DNA from: DAOPJM01 sp964490325
Lineage (GTDB): Bacteria > Bacillota > Clostridia > Christensenellales > CAG-138
DNA length: 64,000 bases
NCBI GenBank assembly: GCA_964490325.1
Contig: CAZBBX010000001.1
Coordinates: 1-64,000 of the forward strand
Reading direction: 5' to 3'
Below the pieces are notes generated by a model. That model ran no database searches and was not told where the DNA came from. It was given only the letters and a program-made list of their open reading frames with translations. This document shows positions 34,196 through 42,674 of this stretch, one piece after another. The translations under genes and the position numbers were made by a program. Numbering within the stretch: position 1 is the first letter of the stretch; every line of letters starts with the position of its first letter.

Positions 34196-34969
34196 TCAAC
34201 GATCGTGAAACTCTACGTTCCTGCGCTTTTCCAAAAAAGCGCGCATACCCGTGCGCTGATCCTCCGTTTCAAAGCAAGCGCCGAACAGCTTTTCCTCGCA
34301 TTCCACCGCCTTTTCCATGGGCAGAGCAAGACCTTCCCGCTGGGCGCGCTTTGCGTTTTGCACGGCGATGGGCGCGTTGCCCGCGATCCGTGCCGCGAGC
34401 TTCTTGGCGGCAGACGTCAGCTCCGCGGCGGGATACACGGCGTTGACAAGGCCTATCCGATAGGCCTCCTCCGCCTTGATGCTGCGCGCAGTAAAGAGCA
34501 GTTCGCTTGCCCGTCCCAAGCCAATGATGCGGTTGAGACGCTGCGTTCCGCCAAAGCCCGGCGTGATGCCAAGACCCGTTTCGGGCTGTCCAAATACCGC
34601 GTTTTCGGAGCAGAGCCGAATGTCACAGCTCAATGCCAGCTCGCAGCCGCCGCCCAAGGCATAGCCGTTTACAACGGCGATAACGGGCAGCGGGAAGCGC
34701 TCTATGCGCAGGAACAGCTCGTTTCCCTTCTTGCCGAAGGCATAGCCCTCGTCGCCGTTAAAGTTTTCCATCTCGGCAATGTCGGCGCCTGCCACAAAGG
34801 CCTTTTCGCCGCTGCCGGTTAAGAGGAGTACCCGCGTCGCGCCAAGATCGATCCCGTCCAGACAGTCGGACAGCTCTTGCAGGACGGTGCTGTTGAGAGC
34901 GTTCAGAGCCTCCTGCCTGTCGATCGTGATGCAGCCGACAAAGCCTTCCTGCTCATAGCGAACAAACAT
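34196..34969 (-). CDS. crt: 3-hydroxybutyryl-CoA dehydratase (crotonase)
   Basis: Dehydrates 3-hydroxybutyryl-CoA to crotonyl-CoA. A 257-residue enoyl-CoA hydratase fold with oxyanion region AFVAGADIAEM and the two catalytic glutamates in GGGCELALSCD and QPETGLGITPGFGGTQ. GGGAGG lies upstream of ATG 34969, which is three bases after the thlA stop. Context with thlA and hbd supports the short-chain role. Confidence 0.93.
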   Translation of the reverse strand: MFVRYEQEGFVGCITIDRQEALNALNSTVLQELSDCLDGIDLGATRVLLLTGSGEKAFVAGADIAEMENFNGDEGYAFGKKGNELFLRIERFPLPVIAVVNGYALGGGCELALSCDIRLCSENAVFGQPETGLGITPGFGGTQRLNRIIGLGRASELLFTARSIKAEEAYRIGLVNAVYPAAELTSAAKKLAARIAGNAPIAVQNAKRAQREGLALPMEKAVECEEKLFGACFETEDQRTGMRAFLEKRRNVEFHDR

Positions 34970-34972
34970 GCT

Positions 34973-36154
34973 TTACTCCTCCCGTTCCACAATGGCGGTG
35001 CAACCCATGCCGCCGCCGATGCAAAGGGTGGCAAGACCGCGATGTGCGCCGCGCTTTTGCATCTCGTACAGCAGGGACACCAAGATGCGGCAACCTGACG
35101 CGCCTACGGGGTGCCCAAGCGCCAAGGCTCCGCCGTTGACGTTCAGCTTATCCGTGTCAAAGCCAAGCTCGCGCTTGACGGCGATGGACTGCGCGGCAAA
35201 GGCCTCGTTCGCCTCGATAAGATCGAAGTCGGCGATGTGAAGGTGATTTCTTTCCAAGACCTTGTTGGTGGATGCAACGGGGCCTACGCCCATGATGGCG
35301 GGATCCACGCCCTTTAGGGAACCGTCGATCCATGTTGCCATGGGGTGAACGCCTAATTCCTTGGCTTTCTCCTCGCTCATCACCACAATGGCGGCAGCGC
35401 CGTCGTTGATTCCTGATGAGTTTGCCGCCGTAACAAGGCCTTCGGGCTTAAAGGCGGGGCGCAGCTTTGCAATGCTTTCCTTGGTCGTTCCCTCACGCGG
35501 CCCTTCGTCCGTGTCCACAAGGATGGTCTCCTTTTTCTTCTTTACGCTGACGGGAACGATCTCGTCGCGAAAGCGTCCGCTTGCCCGCGCCGCGCAGGCC
35601 TTCTGCTGGCTCGTTGCCGCAAAGGCGTCCAGCTCCTCCCGCGTGATCCCATACTTTTCGCACACGTTCTCTGCGGTGATGCCCATGTGATAGTTGTGAA
35701 AGGCGTCCGTCAAGGCGTCGTTGACCATGGTGTCCACCAAGGTGCCGTTGCCGAGCCGATAGCCGTAGCGCCCATTTTGAATGGCGTAGGGCGCAAGGGA
35801 CATGTTTTCCATCCCTCCCGCCACAACGACGTCCGCCTCACCCGCCAAGATGAGCTGCGCGGCAAGATTGACGCAATGCAGCCCCGAGCCGCATACGACG
35901 TTGACCGTGACGGCGGGGACCTCAACGGGCAGTCCCGCCGAAATGGAGGCCTGCCTTGCCACGTTTTGACCAAGCCCCGCTTGTATGACGCAGCCCATAT
36001 AGACCTGTTCCACATCCTCGGGTCGAACGCCTGCCCGCGCAATGGCTTCGCGGATCACTAAGGCTCCCAGCTCTGCGGCGGGAACCGTTGAGAGCGCGCC
36101 GCCCATCGTACCGATTGGTGTTCTGCAGGCGCCTGCCAAGACGATCTTCTTCAT
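34973..36154 (-). CDS. thlA: Acetyl-CoA acetyltransferase (thiolase)
   Basis: Condenses two acetyl-CoA to acetoacetyl-CoA. The 393-residue sequence has nucleophile Cys in VNVVCGSGLHCVN, His in LGHPVGASGCRI, and second Cys in CIGGGMGCTAIVE. GGAGG precedes ATG 36154. First of the three crotonyl-CoA-forming genes; it starts only 29 bases after the stop of the helicase gene, with no terminator seen. Butyryl-CoA dehydrogenase and Etf genes, often adjacent, are not in this window. Confidence 0.95.
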   Translation of the reverse strand: MKKIVLAGACRTPIGTMGGALSTVPAAELGALVIREAIARAGVRPEDVEQVYMGCVIQAGLGQNVARQASISAGLPVEVPAVTVNVVCGSGLHCVNLAAQLILAGEADVVVAGGMENMSLAPYAIQNGRYGYRLGNGTLVDTMVNDALTDAFHNYHMGITAENVCEKYGITREELDAFAATSQQKACAARASGRFRDEIVPVSVKKKKETILVDTDEGPREGTTKESIAKLRPAFKPEGLVTAANSSGINDGAAAIVVMSEEKAKELGVHPMATWIDGSLKGVDPAIMGVGPVASTNKVLERNHLHIADFDLIEANEAFAAQSIAVKRELGFDTDKLNVNGGALALGHPVGASGCRILVSLLYEMQKRGAHRGLATLCIGGGMGCTAIVEREE

Positions 36155-36183
36155 TTGTTTCCTCCATCTTCCCTTTATAAACG

Positions 36184-38847
36184 TTACCAATAGTATAGCA
36201 GATTTCCGTTTGCTTTCAAGCAATATATCTTGTCAGGTATGCGTTTCTTGCTTGTGGTCACACAGCCGCAGCGATTGAGAAAAGCTGCCCGCCTGATGCG
36301 TGTTAAGGCTCTTCTCCCGTCCTCGCCCTTGCAGTAGAGGGGCTCATACCGCCCCAAGCCCTGCCTTTCAAGATGGTAGGCAAGGCGCGCCGCATTCTCC
36401 TTCTTGCCCGCAAGGATGGAGGGGCAGGCTAGACTGCCGCCGCTCCCCTTTGCAAGCAGCACATAGCGCGGTTCGTCGATTGCGGACAGCAGCTCCGAGA
36501 AGGCGGCGGAAAAAACGCTTTTATCGTGGACGCTTGCGTCGGTCAAGCCGCAGCAGACAAAGTTTTCGTCCAATTCGTTGCGAACGACATAAACCTTGGC
36601 GGAACGCGCACGCAAAGCTCGCTGCTCCAAAAGGGACTGCAGGACGGCCTTTGCAAAGCCCTCAACGCAGTTTTCGGGCTTGGAGAGGCGGCGGGCACGA
36701 GCAAGCGAGCAAAGAAACAGGATCAATATGGGCAGTCCGATGAGGGCAACGAGCAGGATCACAAAAAGCTTTGCGTGTGAAAGCAGCAGCGCGGCAAGCC
36801 CCGCAAGGAGCAGCAGCAGGAGCACGCCAAAGCCCACGGTCTTTCCCTTTGCGCTCTTCAGGAGTGGCAGTCCGCCAAGGGCTGTGCGCGGCGTCTCGCA
36901 GATATACAGCAGTTCGGGCTTTTCCTCCCCGTGCAGCGCCTCTGTCCAACGCACAGTCATGCCCTTTCGGTCGTCGGCAAGCGTCAGCATGTCGGCGTTG
37001 ATCTTCGATGTCCGTTCTTGCGTGTATGGTTTTTTCAGAATATCCAAGCGGTCAAAGCCGCTCTCGATCACGTCGCGGTGATAGGCGGGTCCCAAGAAGG
37101 CGTCCATGCGCCGCTCCAAGGTCGCATAGTCCGCCCCCTGCGGACATTTCGGGTCGTCTGAGGGAAGGAGCGTTGCCAAGTGCCAGATGTTGGAGGCCTT
37201 GTCAGGCACGTTCGGATTGATGCGGATGGCTCGCCCCCGCATCTGGTTGGAAAGCATGAAGGAGCCGACAAAGCTTGCAAGGATCAGTGAATTGATACAG
37301 GGGGAATCCCAGCCTTCGCCCAGCAGCGCCTTGGTGCCCACCAAAATGGTGACAAGCCCCGTGTTCAGCGCCTCCGTCAGCACACAGACCTTGTTCTTAT
37401 TGGAGCCGCTGATTACAAGCTCAACATAGCCGCAATCTCCCATCGCCTTTGCCTTGCAGTCAGCGCCAAAGCGCCTTGCAAGCTCCATGATCTTATCCGC
37501 TTTTGCAGCGGGAACGAGCACCAACGTTCCGCTCAGCAGCGCCAAGTCCTGCCTTTGCGGCGCGCTGCGGCGGATCGCTTCAAAAATGGGAACGGTGCCC
37601 ATCGCCGTCAGCGGTTCGTTCGTGCCGATGAGCTTTTTGAGATCCTTTTTGATAAAGTCGGTCAAGATCACCATGCGCAGGTTCTTTCCCAAGCTTTCGC
37701 TCTCATGCTGCACGATGGACGCAATGCTGTCCAACTTGGCAAGGGAGGCCATGTTGTCACGGTCGATCCGATCGGTCGAAGTAAGTGCTATACGTTTGCG
37801 CTCCATCAGACCGTTTTGTGTAAGAAGCGTTTGCAGTTCCCCGCACTCATCCGTGGGAAAGAGCGCCGCATTGTCCAAGACAAACTGCAAACCGTCCTGT
37901 GCGGCGGCAAGGCTGTAGGGGGGGAGAGGAGACAGATAGGAACATTCGGAGGGCAGGGAAGTAAAGTTCGCACAAAGCGAAGCCAAGGCAAGTGCGCCGT
38001 CCTGTTGTGCTTCCTCCATTTGAGCAAAGGCGCGGCGCAGCGCCTGCGACTTACATAGCGCCGTAAGGACGCCGCGTTCGGACAGCTCATCAAGACAGCT
38101 CTGCGCCTTTTGCCGATGCTGCTCAACGGCCTCCTGCTCGACCTTGGTGGGAAAGCTCAGATAAACATAGTCCTGATGGGGACAAAGCGTTCGCTGCGCG
38201 ACCAGCTGCGGCACAAAGATCTCCTCGTCGATGGGACCGCAAAGGGAGATATAGCGCTGCCATTCGGCGGGTGTACTGTCGTAGGGCGGCGTTGCCGTCA
38301 GTGATATAAGCGTGAGCTTTATCCCGTATTCTGTAAGGAAGCGCTCCAAGGCACGCTGCCACTCGCTTTTAAGGTGGTGCGCTTCGTCCAAGCAAAGGGT
38401 ACCCACGCCCGCGCTTTGCAGGGTCGCCATCAGGTCAAAATCGGAAAAATCCTCGCTCTGCTCCGTCTCATCCGAGTCCTCGTCGCTTGCCGCAGCCAAA
38501 GCGCGTTTTGCCATGGCGGCATGGAGCGCCTGATAGGTCACGGAGGTTATGAGGGAGGGGCTTTGCAGATCATAGGATACATAGGAAGCTTCTTCTTCGG
38601 TGGGCGGCAGGAACTTTTCTTGGAAGCGCTCGCCCCACTGCCTGCGGATCGTCACGCCGGGGGAAAGGATCAGCGCAGGCTTACCAAGTCTGCGGATCAG
38701 CTCCAAACCCAAAATGGTCTTACCGCTGCCGGGCGCCGCCACGATATGCAGCCGACCGTCGCACAGGTACTCCTCGGCATGATCCAATACGGATCGTTGA
38801 TAATCCCGAAATGTACCGCGAAACTGTATGTTTTGGAAATCTTGCAT
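36184..38847 (-). CDS. SF2 helicase-like ATPase with membrane segments
   Basis: An 887-residue protein. Residues 1 to about 600 are an SF2 (DEAD/DEAH, ResIII-like) helicase: Q-like FRDYQRSV, Walker A AAPGSGKT (Lys43), DEAHH (154-158), LTATPP (183-188), GTKALLGEGWDSP, and motif VI QMRGRAIRINPN (about 534-545). After that come two hydrophobic spans at about 669-714 (GFGVLLLLLLAGLAALLLSH, LFVILLVALIGLPILILFLC), then a 170-residue C-terminal domain of unknown fold. Membrane spans in such a helicase are unusual. Strong GAGGGGG precedes ATG 38847. Nucleic-acid substrate and partners unknown. Confidence 0.8.
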   Translation of the reverse strand: MQDFQNIQFRGTFRDYQRSVLDHAEEYLCDGRLHIVAAPGSGKTILGLELIRRLGKPALILSPGVTIRRQWGERFQEKFLPPTEEEASYVSYDLQSPSLITSVTYQALHAAMAKRALAAASDEDSDETEQSEDFSDFDLMATLQSAGVGTLCLDEAHHLKSEWQRALERFLTEYGIKLTLISLTATPPYDSTPAEWQRYISLCGPIDEEIFVPQLVAQRTLCPHQDYVYLSFPTKVEQEAVEQHRQKAQSCLDELSERGVLTALCKSQALRRAFAQMEEAQQDGALALASLCANFTSLPSECSYLSPLPPYSLAAAQDGLQFVLDNAALFPTDECGELQTLLTQNGLMERKRIALTSTDRIDRDNMASLAKLDSIASIVQHESESLGKNLRMVILTDFIKKDLKKLIGTNEPLTAMGTVPIFEAIRRSAPQRQDLALLSGTLVLVPAAKADKIMELARRFGADCKAKAMGDCGYVELVISGSNKNKVCVLTEALNTGLVTILVGTKALLGEGWDSPCINSLILASFVGSFMLSNQMRGRAIRINPNVPDKASNIWHLATLLPSDDPKCPQGADYATLERRMDAFLGPAYHRDVIESGFDRLDILKKPYTQERTSKINADMLTLADDRKGMTVRWTEALHGEEKPELLYICETPRTALGGLPLLKSAKGKTVGFGVLLLLLLAGLAALLLSHAKLFVILLVALIGLPILILFLCSLARARRLSKPENCVEGFAKAVLQSLLEQRALRARSAKVYVVRNELDENFVCCGLTDASVHDKSVFSAAFSELLSAIDEPRYVLLAKGSGGSLACPSILAGKKENAARLAYHLERQGLGRYEPLYCKGEDGRRALTRIRRAAFLNRCGCVTTSKKRIPDKIYCLKANGNLLYYW

Positions 38848-38876
38848 AACTTCGCCCCCTCAATACCGATAGGTGC

Positions 38877-38905
38877 ATTTTACCATACTGCGATATGTAC
38901 GGCAA
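38877..38905 (-). promoter_or_regulatory. Promoter of helicase-thlA-trk run
   Basis: Minus strand: TTGCCG (38900-38905), 17-bp spacer, TAAAAT (38877-38882) with a TG extension. Confidence 0.75.
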
Positions 38906-38991
38906 GGCTTCCCGAAAAGAAAGCCGCAGATGGAGTAGATGGGGATGTGTATACTGTTTTCCTTTTTTCAGGTTCTCGCTAAATGGAGAAT

Positions 38992-39019
38992 AAAAAAGAC
39001 GACTGCTTGCACAATCGTC
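38992..39019 (-). terminator. Terminator of tRNA-Ala gene
   Basis: Minus strand: GACGA (from 39019) pairs with TCGTC (to 38998), followed by TTTTTTATT. It lies just after the tRNA. Confidence 0.7.
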
Positions 39020-39024
39020 ATAGG

Positions 39025-39101
39025 TGGTGGAGCTTAGGGGATTCGAACCCCTGATCTCTACACTGCCAGTGTAGCGCGATAGCCAACTTCGCTAAAGCCC
39101 C
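39025..39101 (-). tRNA. tRNA-Ala (anticodon GGC)
   Basis: Minus strand, 77 bases with encoded CCA. Acceptor GGGGCTT pairs with AAGCTCC including the G3-U70 wobble that identifies alanine tRNAs. The anticodon arm is CTACA-CTGGCAG-TGTAG, so the anticodon is GGC (reads GCC), and the T arm is AGGGG-TTCGAAT-CCCCT. It has its own promoter and terminator. Confidence 0.97.
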
Positions 39102-39113
39102 GTAACGAATGTG

Positions 39114-39142
39114 ATTATAGTACATCGGATCGTATTTGTAAA
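39114..39142 (-). promoter_or_regulatory. Promoter of tRNA-Ala
   Basis: Minus strand: TTTACA (39137-39142), 17-bp spacer, TATAAT (39114-39119), 12 bases before the mature 5' end. Confidence 0.85.
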
Positions 39143-39281
39143 GCTTTTTTTTGCGAATCACAAAAAATCGAAAAAGTATAGAGACTGCCGTGCCGCGCCT
39201 ATCGGCGGAGCCTGCCTATACGGGATCGCACATGAATTTTGAATTTTTATCTTTCTAAAGGACAAAGGCAATTGGATATGC

Positions 39282-39287
39282 TATAAT
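39282..39287 (+). promoter_or_regulatory. Extended -10 of PBP gene
   Basis: TATAAT preceded by TGC. The AGGACA box 17 bp upstream (39259-39264) is a weak -35. The ATG is only seven bases after the -10, where transcription would begin. Confidence 0.65.
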
Positions 39288-39293
39288 GCAGGC

Positions 39294-41822
39294 ATGGTGA
39301 ATACGCAGCAGACAAAAACGCAGGATCTGATCGTCAACAAAAAGAAGCGGGGCTTGCAGAAGCTGGAATTCACGCGCCGTCGTGAACGCCGCCCCTTTGT
39401 TTTGGACGTTCTATTTGATATTCTCAAACTGATCCTGCTTGCCGTTTTGATCCTCTGCTTTGTCGGCGGTGGCTTTATATACGGTGTGGGCAAGGCCTAC
39501 ATCGACACAGTGCCGACCTTGGACGTCGAGCAGCTCACTAAGAGCGACCGCACGACCTACATTTACGATATGTACGGCAACGAGATCACCAATATGACCA
39601 CCATCGAGTATCGGGACTGGGTGAACATCGAGGACGTGCCGACCATGCTGAAGAACGCCTTCATCGCCGTAGAGGATGTTCGCTTTTACAAGCATCAGGG
39701 CGTGGACTTCAAACGCCTTTTTTCCGCCGCCTTGGAGATCTTGGGAAACAGCAATTCCTCCGGCGGCAGCACTCTCACGCAGCAGCTCATCAAAAATAAG
39801 ATCTTAGGCTCCGAGCGCACCTATAAGCGTAAGATACAGGAAGCCTATTTGGCGCTGCAGCTGGAGACGACGGTCTCGAAGGACGAGATACTGGAGGCCT
39901 ACTTAAACGACATCTACTTGGGCGGCTCCAACTATGGCATCGTGACCGCCGCCAAGGACTATTTCGGCAAGGAGCTGAGCGAGCTGACGATCCGCGAGTG
40001 CGCGATGCTTGCGGGTCTTACGCAGAATCCCTATCGCTACAACCCGCGGCTGAACAAGTATTACCGCGATGAGGACTCCTATCAGACCACTGTCGACCGC
40101 ACCGACACCGTTTTGGAGCGTATGTATGCAAACGGCTATATCACCAAGCAGCAGTATCAAAGCGCGCTTGCGGAGGATGTCTATATCTTGGAGGAAAGTC
40201 AAAACTCCAAGATGTACGACATGGCCTACTTTGTGGAATACGCGATCTATGACGTCATCACTTGCTGGATGAAACAGGACGGCGTAAGCGACACCACCGC
40301 TAATCGCACAAGTTACGAAAACAAGCTCCGCTCAGGCGGCTACAAGATTTACACGACCGTGGATCAAACCGTACAGAATACCGTGCAGACGGCTCTTGCG
40401 GACTGGCAGGATTACCCGCAGCTTGCAAACAGCAGCGCATCCGTTGTAACAGAGGTCATCAGCGACAGCGTTACCATTGAGACGGTAGAGCCGCAGGCAG
40501 CCGCCGTTGTGATCGATCAAACCACGGGAGAGCTTCGGGCGATCGTGGGCGGCAGGAACGAGCCCGCCATTCGCAAGGGGCTTAACCGCGCCTATCAAAG
40601 CTACTTGGAGGTCGGTTCCTCGATCAAGCCGCTGTCCATATACGGACCCGCGCTGGAGATGGGACTTTCTCCTGCGTCGATCATCCCCAACGTCGCATGG
40701 ACGATCGAGGGCTGGGGCGGCGAGAACGGCTATCCCTCGGGAGGCCTCAGCGATAAGCAATACGGTCCCGTCACGCTGCGGACAGGCTTGGTCAAGTCGC
40801 TGAACGTAGTGGCGGCGCGGCTGCTGCTCGAATACATTTCCATCGATGCTTCGGTGGAGTATCTAAAGAAGCTCGGCATCGAGGAATCGCAGCTCAATAA
40901 GGACGGCGCAGGCCTTGCCTTGGGAACCTCCGGCATCACCTGCGTTCAAATGGCTGCCGCTTATGCAGCCATTGCCAACAACGGCTACTACAACACGCCC
41001 ACCTCTTTTACGAAGGTGTTGGATGAGAACGGCAACGTTGTGTTGGACTCCGAGCTGATCCGCGGTCCCGCCACACAGGTGTATAACAAGCCCTCTACGC
41101 CTTATCTTTTGGTGGATATGATGAAAAATGCGGTCGAGTCCGGCACGGGCACCAAGGCGCAGATCGACGGTTATCAGGTCGCGGGCAAAACGGGTACCAA
41201 CTCGGACTATTCCAGCGTCTACTTTGCGGGCATGACCTGCAAGTATACGGCCGTCCTTTGGATCGGACACGACCAACCCGCCAACAAGCTGACCTCGGGT
41301 TCCGACGGCGGAACGTATGCCGCGCCGCTTTGGCAGAATTTTATGTCCAAGATCATGGAGGGGGAGGAGAGCAAGGACATCATCAACGCCTCCGCCGAGT
41401 CTTTGGGACTGGTTTCCCGCACGGTCTGTCCCGTGTCGGGGCTGTTGGCCACGGATTCCTGCGTGAATTATTACTACTATATGGACAAAGCGTCGAAGTT
41501 CAAGGTCGTTACAGACCTATTCACCTACGACTCCGTGCCGACGGACAGCTGCGACATGCATGTGACGCTGAACATCTGCACAAAGTCCAACTGCATCGCT
41601 TCGGACAGCTGCGCCTCCGAGAGCATTAAGAGCGTGACCTATGTGCTCATCCGCCCAAGCTCGCCCTTCTATACCATGAGCGACGAGGTCTTAAACAAGG
41701 TCTTTGGCGACACTTGGCGCAGAACGGACAAGTCTATTTCCGACTTTACCGCCGAGTTCCCCGTTTGCGTGCAATGCGCGGCGGAGAGCACGCCGCCTCC
41801 CGAGGAAACGCCCGCGCCGTAA
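39294..41822 (+). CDS. Class A penicillin-binding protein
   Basis: Bifunctional wall synthase, 842 residues. Basic N terminus, membrane helix at about 40-62 (ILKLILLAVLILCFVGGGFIYGV), GT51 glycosyltransferase (about 85-260; EDVRFYKHQGVD with the catalytic Glu, GGSTLTQQLIKN), then a transpeptidase with SxxK at Ser442-Lys445 (SSIKPLS), SxN as SLN, and KTGT in VAGKTGTNSDY. The last 130 residues are a Cys-rich extension (VCPVSGLLATDSC) ending in Pro-rich sequence. No ribosome site precedes ATG 39294; GTG 39297 is the alternative. Confidence 0.93.
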   Translation: MVNTQQTKTQDLIVNKKKRGLQKLEFTRRRERRPFVLDVLFDILKLILLAVLILCFVGGGFIYGVGKAYIDTVPTLDVEQLTKSDRTTYIYDMYGNEITNMTTIEYRDWVNIEDVPTMLKNAFIAVEDVRFYKHQGVDFKRLFSAALEILGNSNSSGGSTLTQQLIKNKILGSERTYKRKIQEAYLALQLETTVSKDEILEAYLNDIYLGGSNYGIVTAAKDYFGKELSELTIRECAMLAGLTQNPYRYNPRLNKYYRDEDSYQTTVDRTDTVLERMYANGYITKQQYQSALAEDVYILEESQNSKMYDMAYFVEYAIYDVITCWMKQDGVSDTTANRTSYENKLRSGGYKIYTTVDQTVQNTVQTALADWQDYPQLANSSASVVTEVISDSVTIETVEPQAAAVVIDQTTGELRAIVGGRNEPAIRKGLNRAYQSYLEVGSSIKPLSIYGPALEMGLSPASIIPNVAWTIEGWGGENGYPSGGLSDKQYGPVTLRTGLVKSLNVVAARLLLEYISIDASVEYLKKLGIEESQLNKDGAGLALGTSGITCVQMAAAYAAIANNGYYNTPTSFTKVLDENGNVVLDSELIRGPATQVYNKPSTPYLLVDMMKNAVESGTGTKAQIDGYQVAGKTGTNSDYSSVYFAGMTCKYTAVLWIGHDQPANKLTSGSDGGTYAAPLWQNFMSKIMEGEESKDIINASAESLGLVSRTVCPVSGLLATDSCVNYYYYMDKASKFKVVTDLFTYDSVPTDSCDMHVTLNICTKSNCIASDSCASESIKSVTYVLIRPSSPFYTMSDEVLNKVFGDTWRRTDKSISDFTAEFPVCVQCAAESTPPPEETPAP

Positions 41823-41932
41823 GTGCCAAGTCTTTTTCACCTCCAAGCGCTAAAGATCGTTCTGCGCTTTTGTAATCATGTCAATTTTGACAAATTGGCG
41901 TGAAAAGCTTGCAAAATCGATAAAAAGAACTT

Positions 41933-41960
41933 CCCCTTTCCAAGGGGTATCTGTTATAAT
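41933..41960 (+). promoter_or_regulatory. Promoter of two-component genes with inverted repeat
   Basis: TATAAT (41955-41960) with TG extension, and no good -35. A perfect CCCCTT-TCC-AAGGGG inverted repeat (41933-41947) covers the -35 region, suggesting a protein-binding site, possibly for the response regulator or another factor. AAAGGAG and ATG 41985 follow. Confidence 0.6.
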
Positions 41961-41984
41961 GATACGGTAAAGGAGCTTATACTG

Positions 41985-42668
41985 ATGGATATTAAGATAC
42001 TGCTTGCTGACGATGACGAGATCGTCCATGAGTCCCTTCGTCTGTATCTGGAAGCGGAAGGTTACGGCTGTGTTGACGTGTACGACGGAAACGCTGCCAT
42101 AAAGGCTTTAGATTCTTCCATTTCGCTTTGCGTTCTGGACATCATGATGCCGGGGAAGTCCGGGATCGATGTGTGCCGCGAGATCCGCAAGACCTCACAG
42201 ATCCCCATTATCATGCTGACCGCAAAGGGCGAGGAGATCGACCGCATCGTCGGCTTGGAGCTTGGCGCCGATGATTACATCGTAAAGCCCTTTAGTCCGC
42301 GTGAGGTAGTCGCCCGCATCAAGGCGATCCTGCGCCGTACCGACACGCATACCTCGGAAACGGACAAGAATCACATCAGCTACAATGGTCTGTCGATCGA
42401 CCTGAACAGCTATACCGTCACCCTACGGGGGCAACCCGTGGAATGCACGCCTAAGGAGATCGAGATCCTGTATATGCTGGCGTCCAATCCGGGGCAGGTC
42501 TTTACAAGGGATACGCTCCTTTCCAAGGTGTGGGGCTACGACTTTGCGGGTGAAACGCGCACGGTCGATACGCACATCAAGCGCCTGCGCGCAAAGCTGG
42601 ACTCCACGGGCTTGGGCTGGAATATCAAGACCATCTATGGCGTCGGCTATAAATTCGAACTGGAATAA
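41985..42668 (+). CDS. OmpR-family response regulator
   Basis: A 227-residue regulator. Receiver domain 1-120 with acidic pocket ADDDE, phospho-acceptor Asp52 in VLDIMMPG, Thr in IIMLTAKG and Lys in YIVKPFSP. A C-terminal winged-helix DNA-binding domain (about 130-227) has CTPKEIEIL and VDTHIKRLRAKL. The partner histidine kinase starts six bases downstream. Ligand and targets are not evident; wall genes on both sides make a cell-envelope role plausible. Confidence 0.95.
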   Translation: MDIKILLADDDEIVHESLRLYLEAEGYGCVDVYDGNAAIKALDSSISLCVLDIMMPGKSGIDVCREIRKTSQIPIIMLTAKGEEIDRIVGLELGADDYIVKPFSPREVVARIKAILRRTDTHTSETDKNHISYNGLSIDLNSYTVTLRGQPVECTPKEIEILYMLASNPGQVFTRDTLLSKVWGYDFAGETRTVDTHIKRLRAKLDSTGLGWNIKTIYGVGYKFELE

Positions 42669-42674
42669 GCGTTC

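Noticed and set aside
32631..34208. Open frame of 525 codons on the plus strand across trkA and hbd
   Set aside because: It spans two conserved genes and their spacer on the other strand, and its product is His/Gln-rich without motifs, as expected of a shadow.
36184..39101. Helicase plus tRNA considered as a prophage or integrated island
   Set aside because: No integrase next to the tRNA, no direct repeat of the tRNA 3' end, and base use matches the neighbours.
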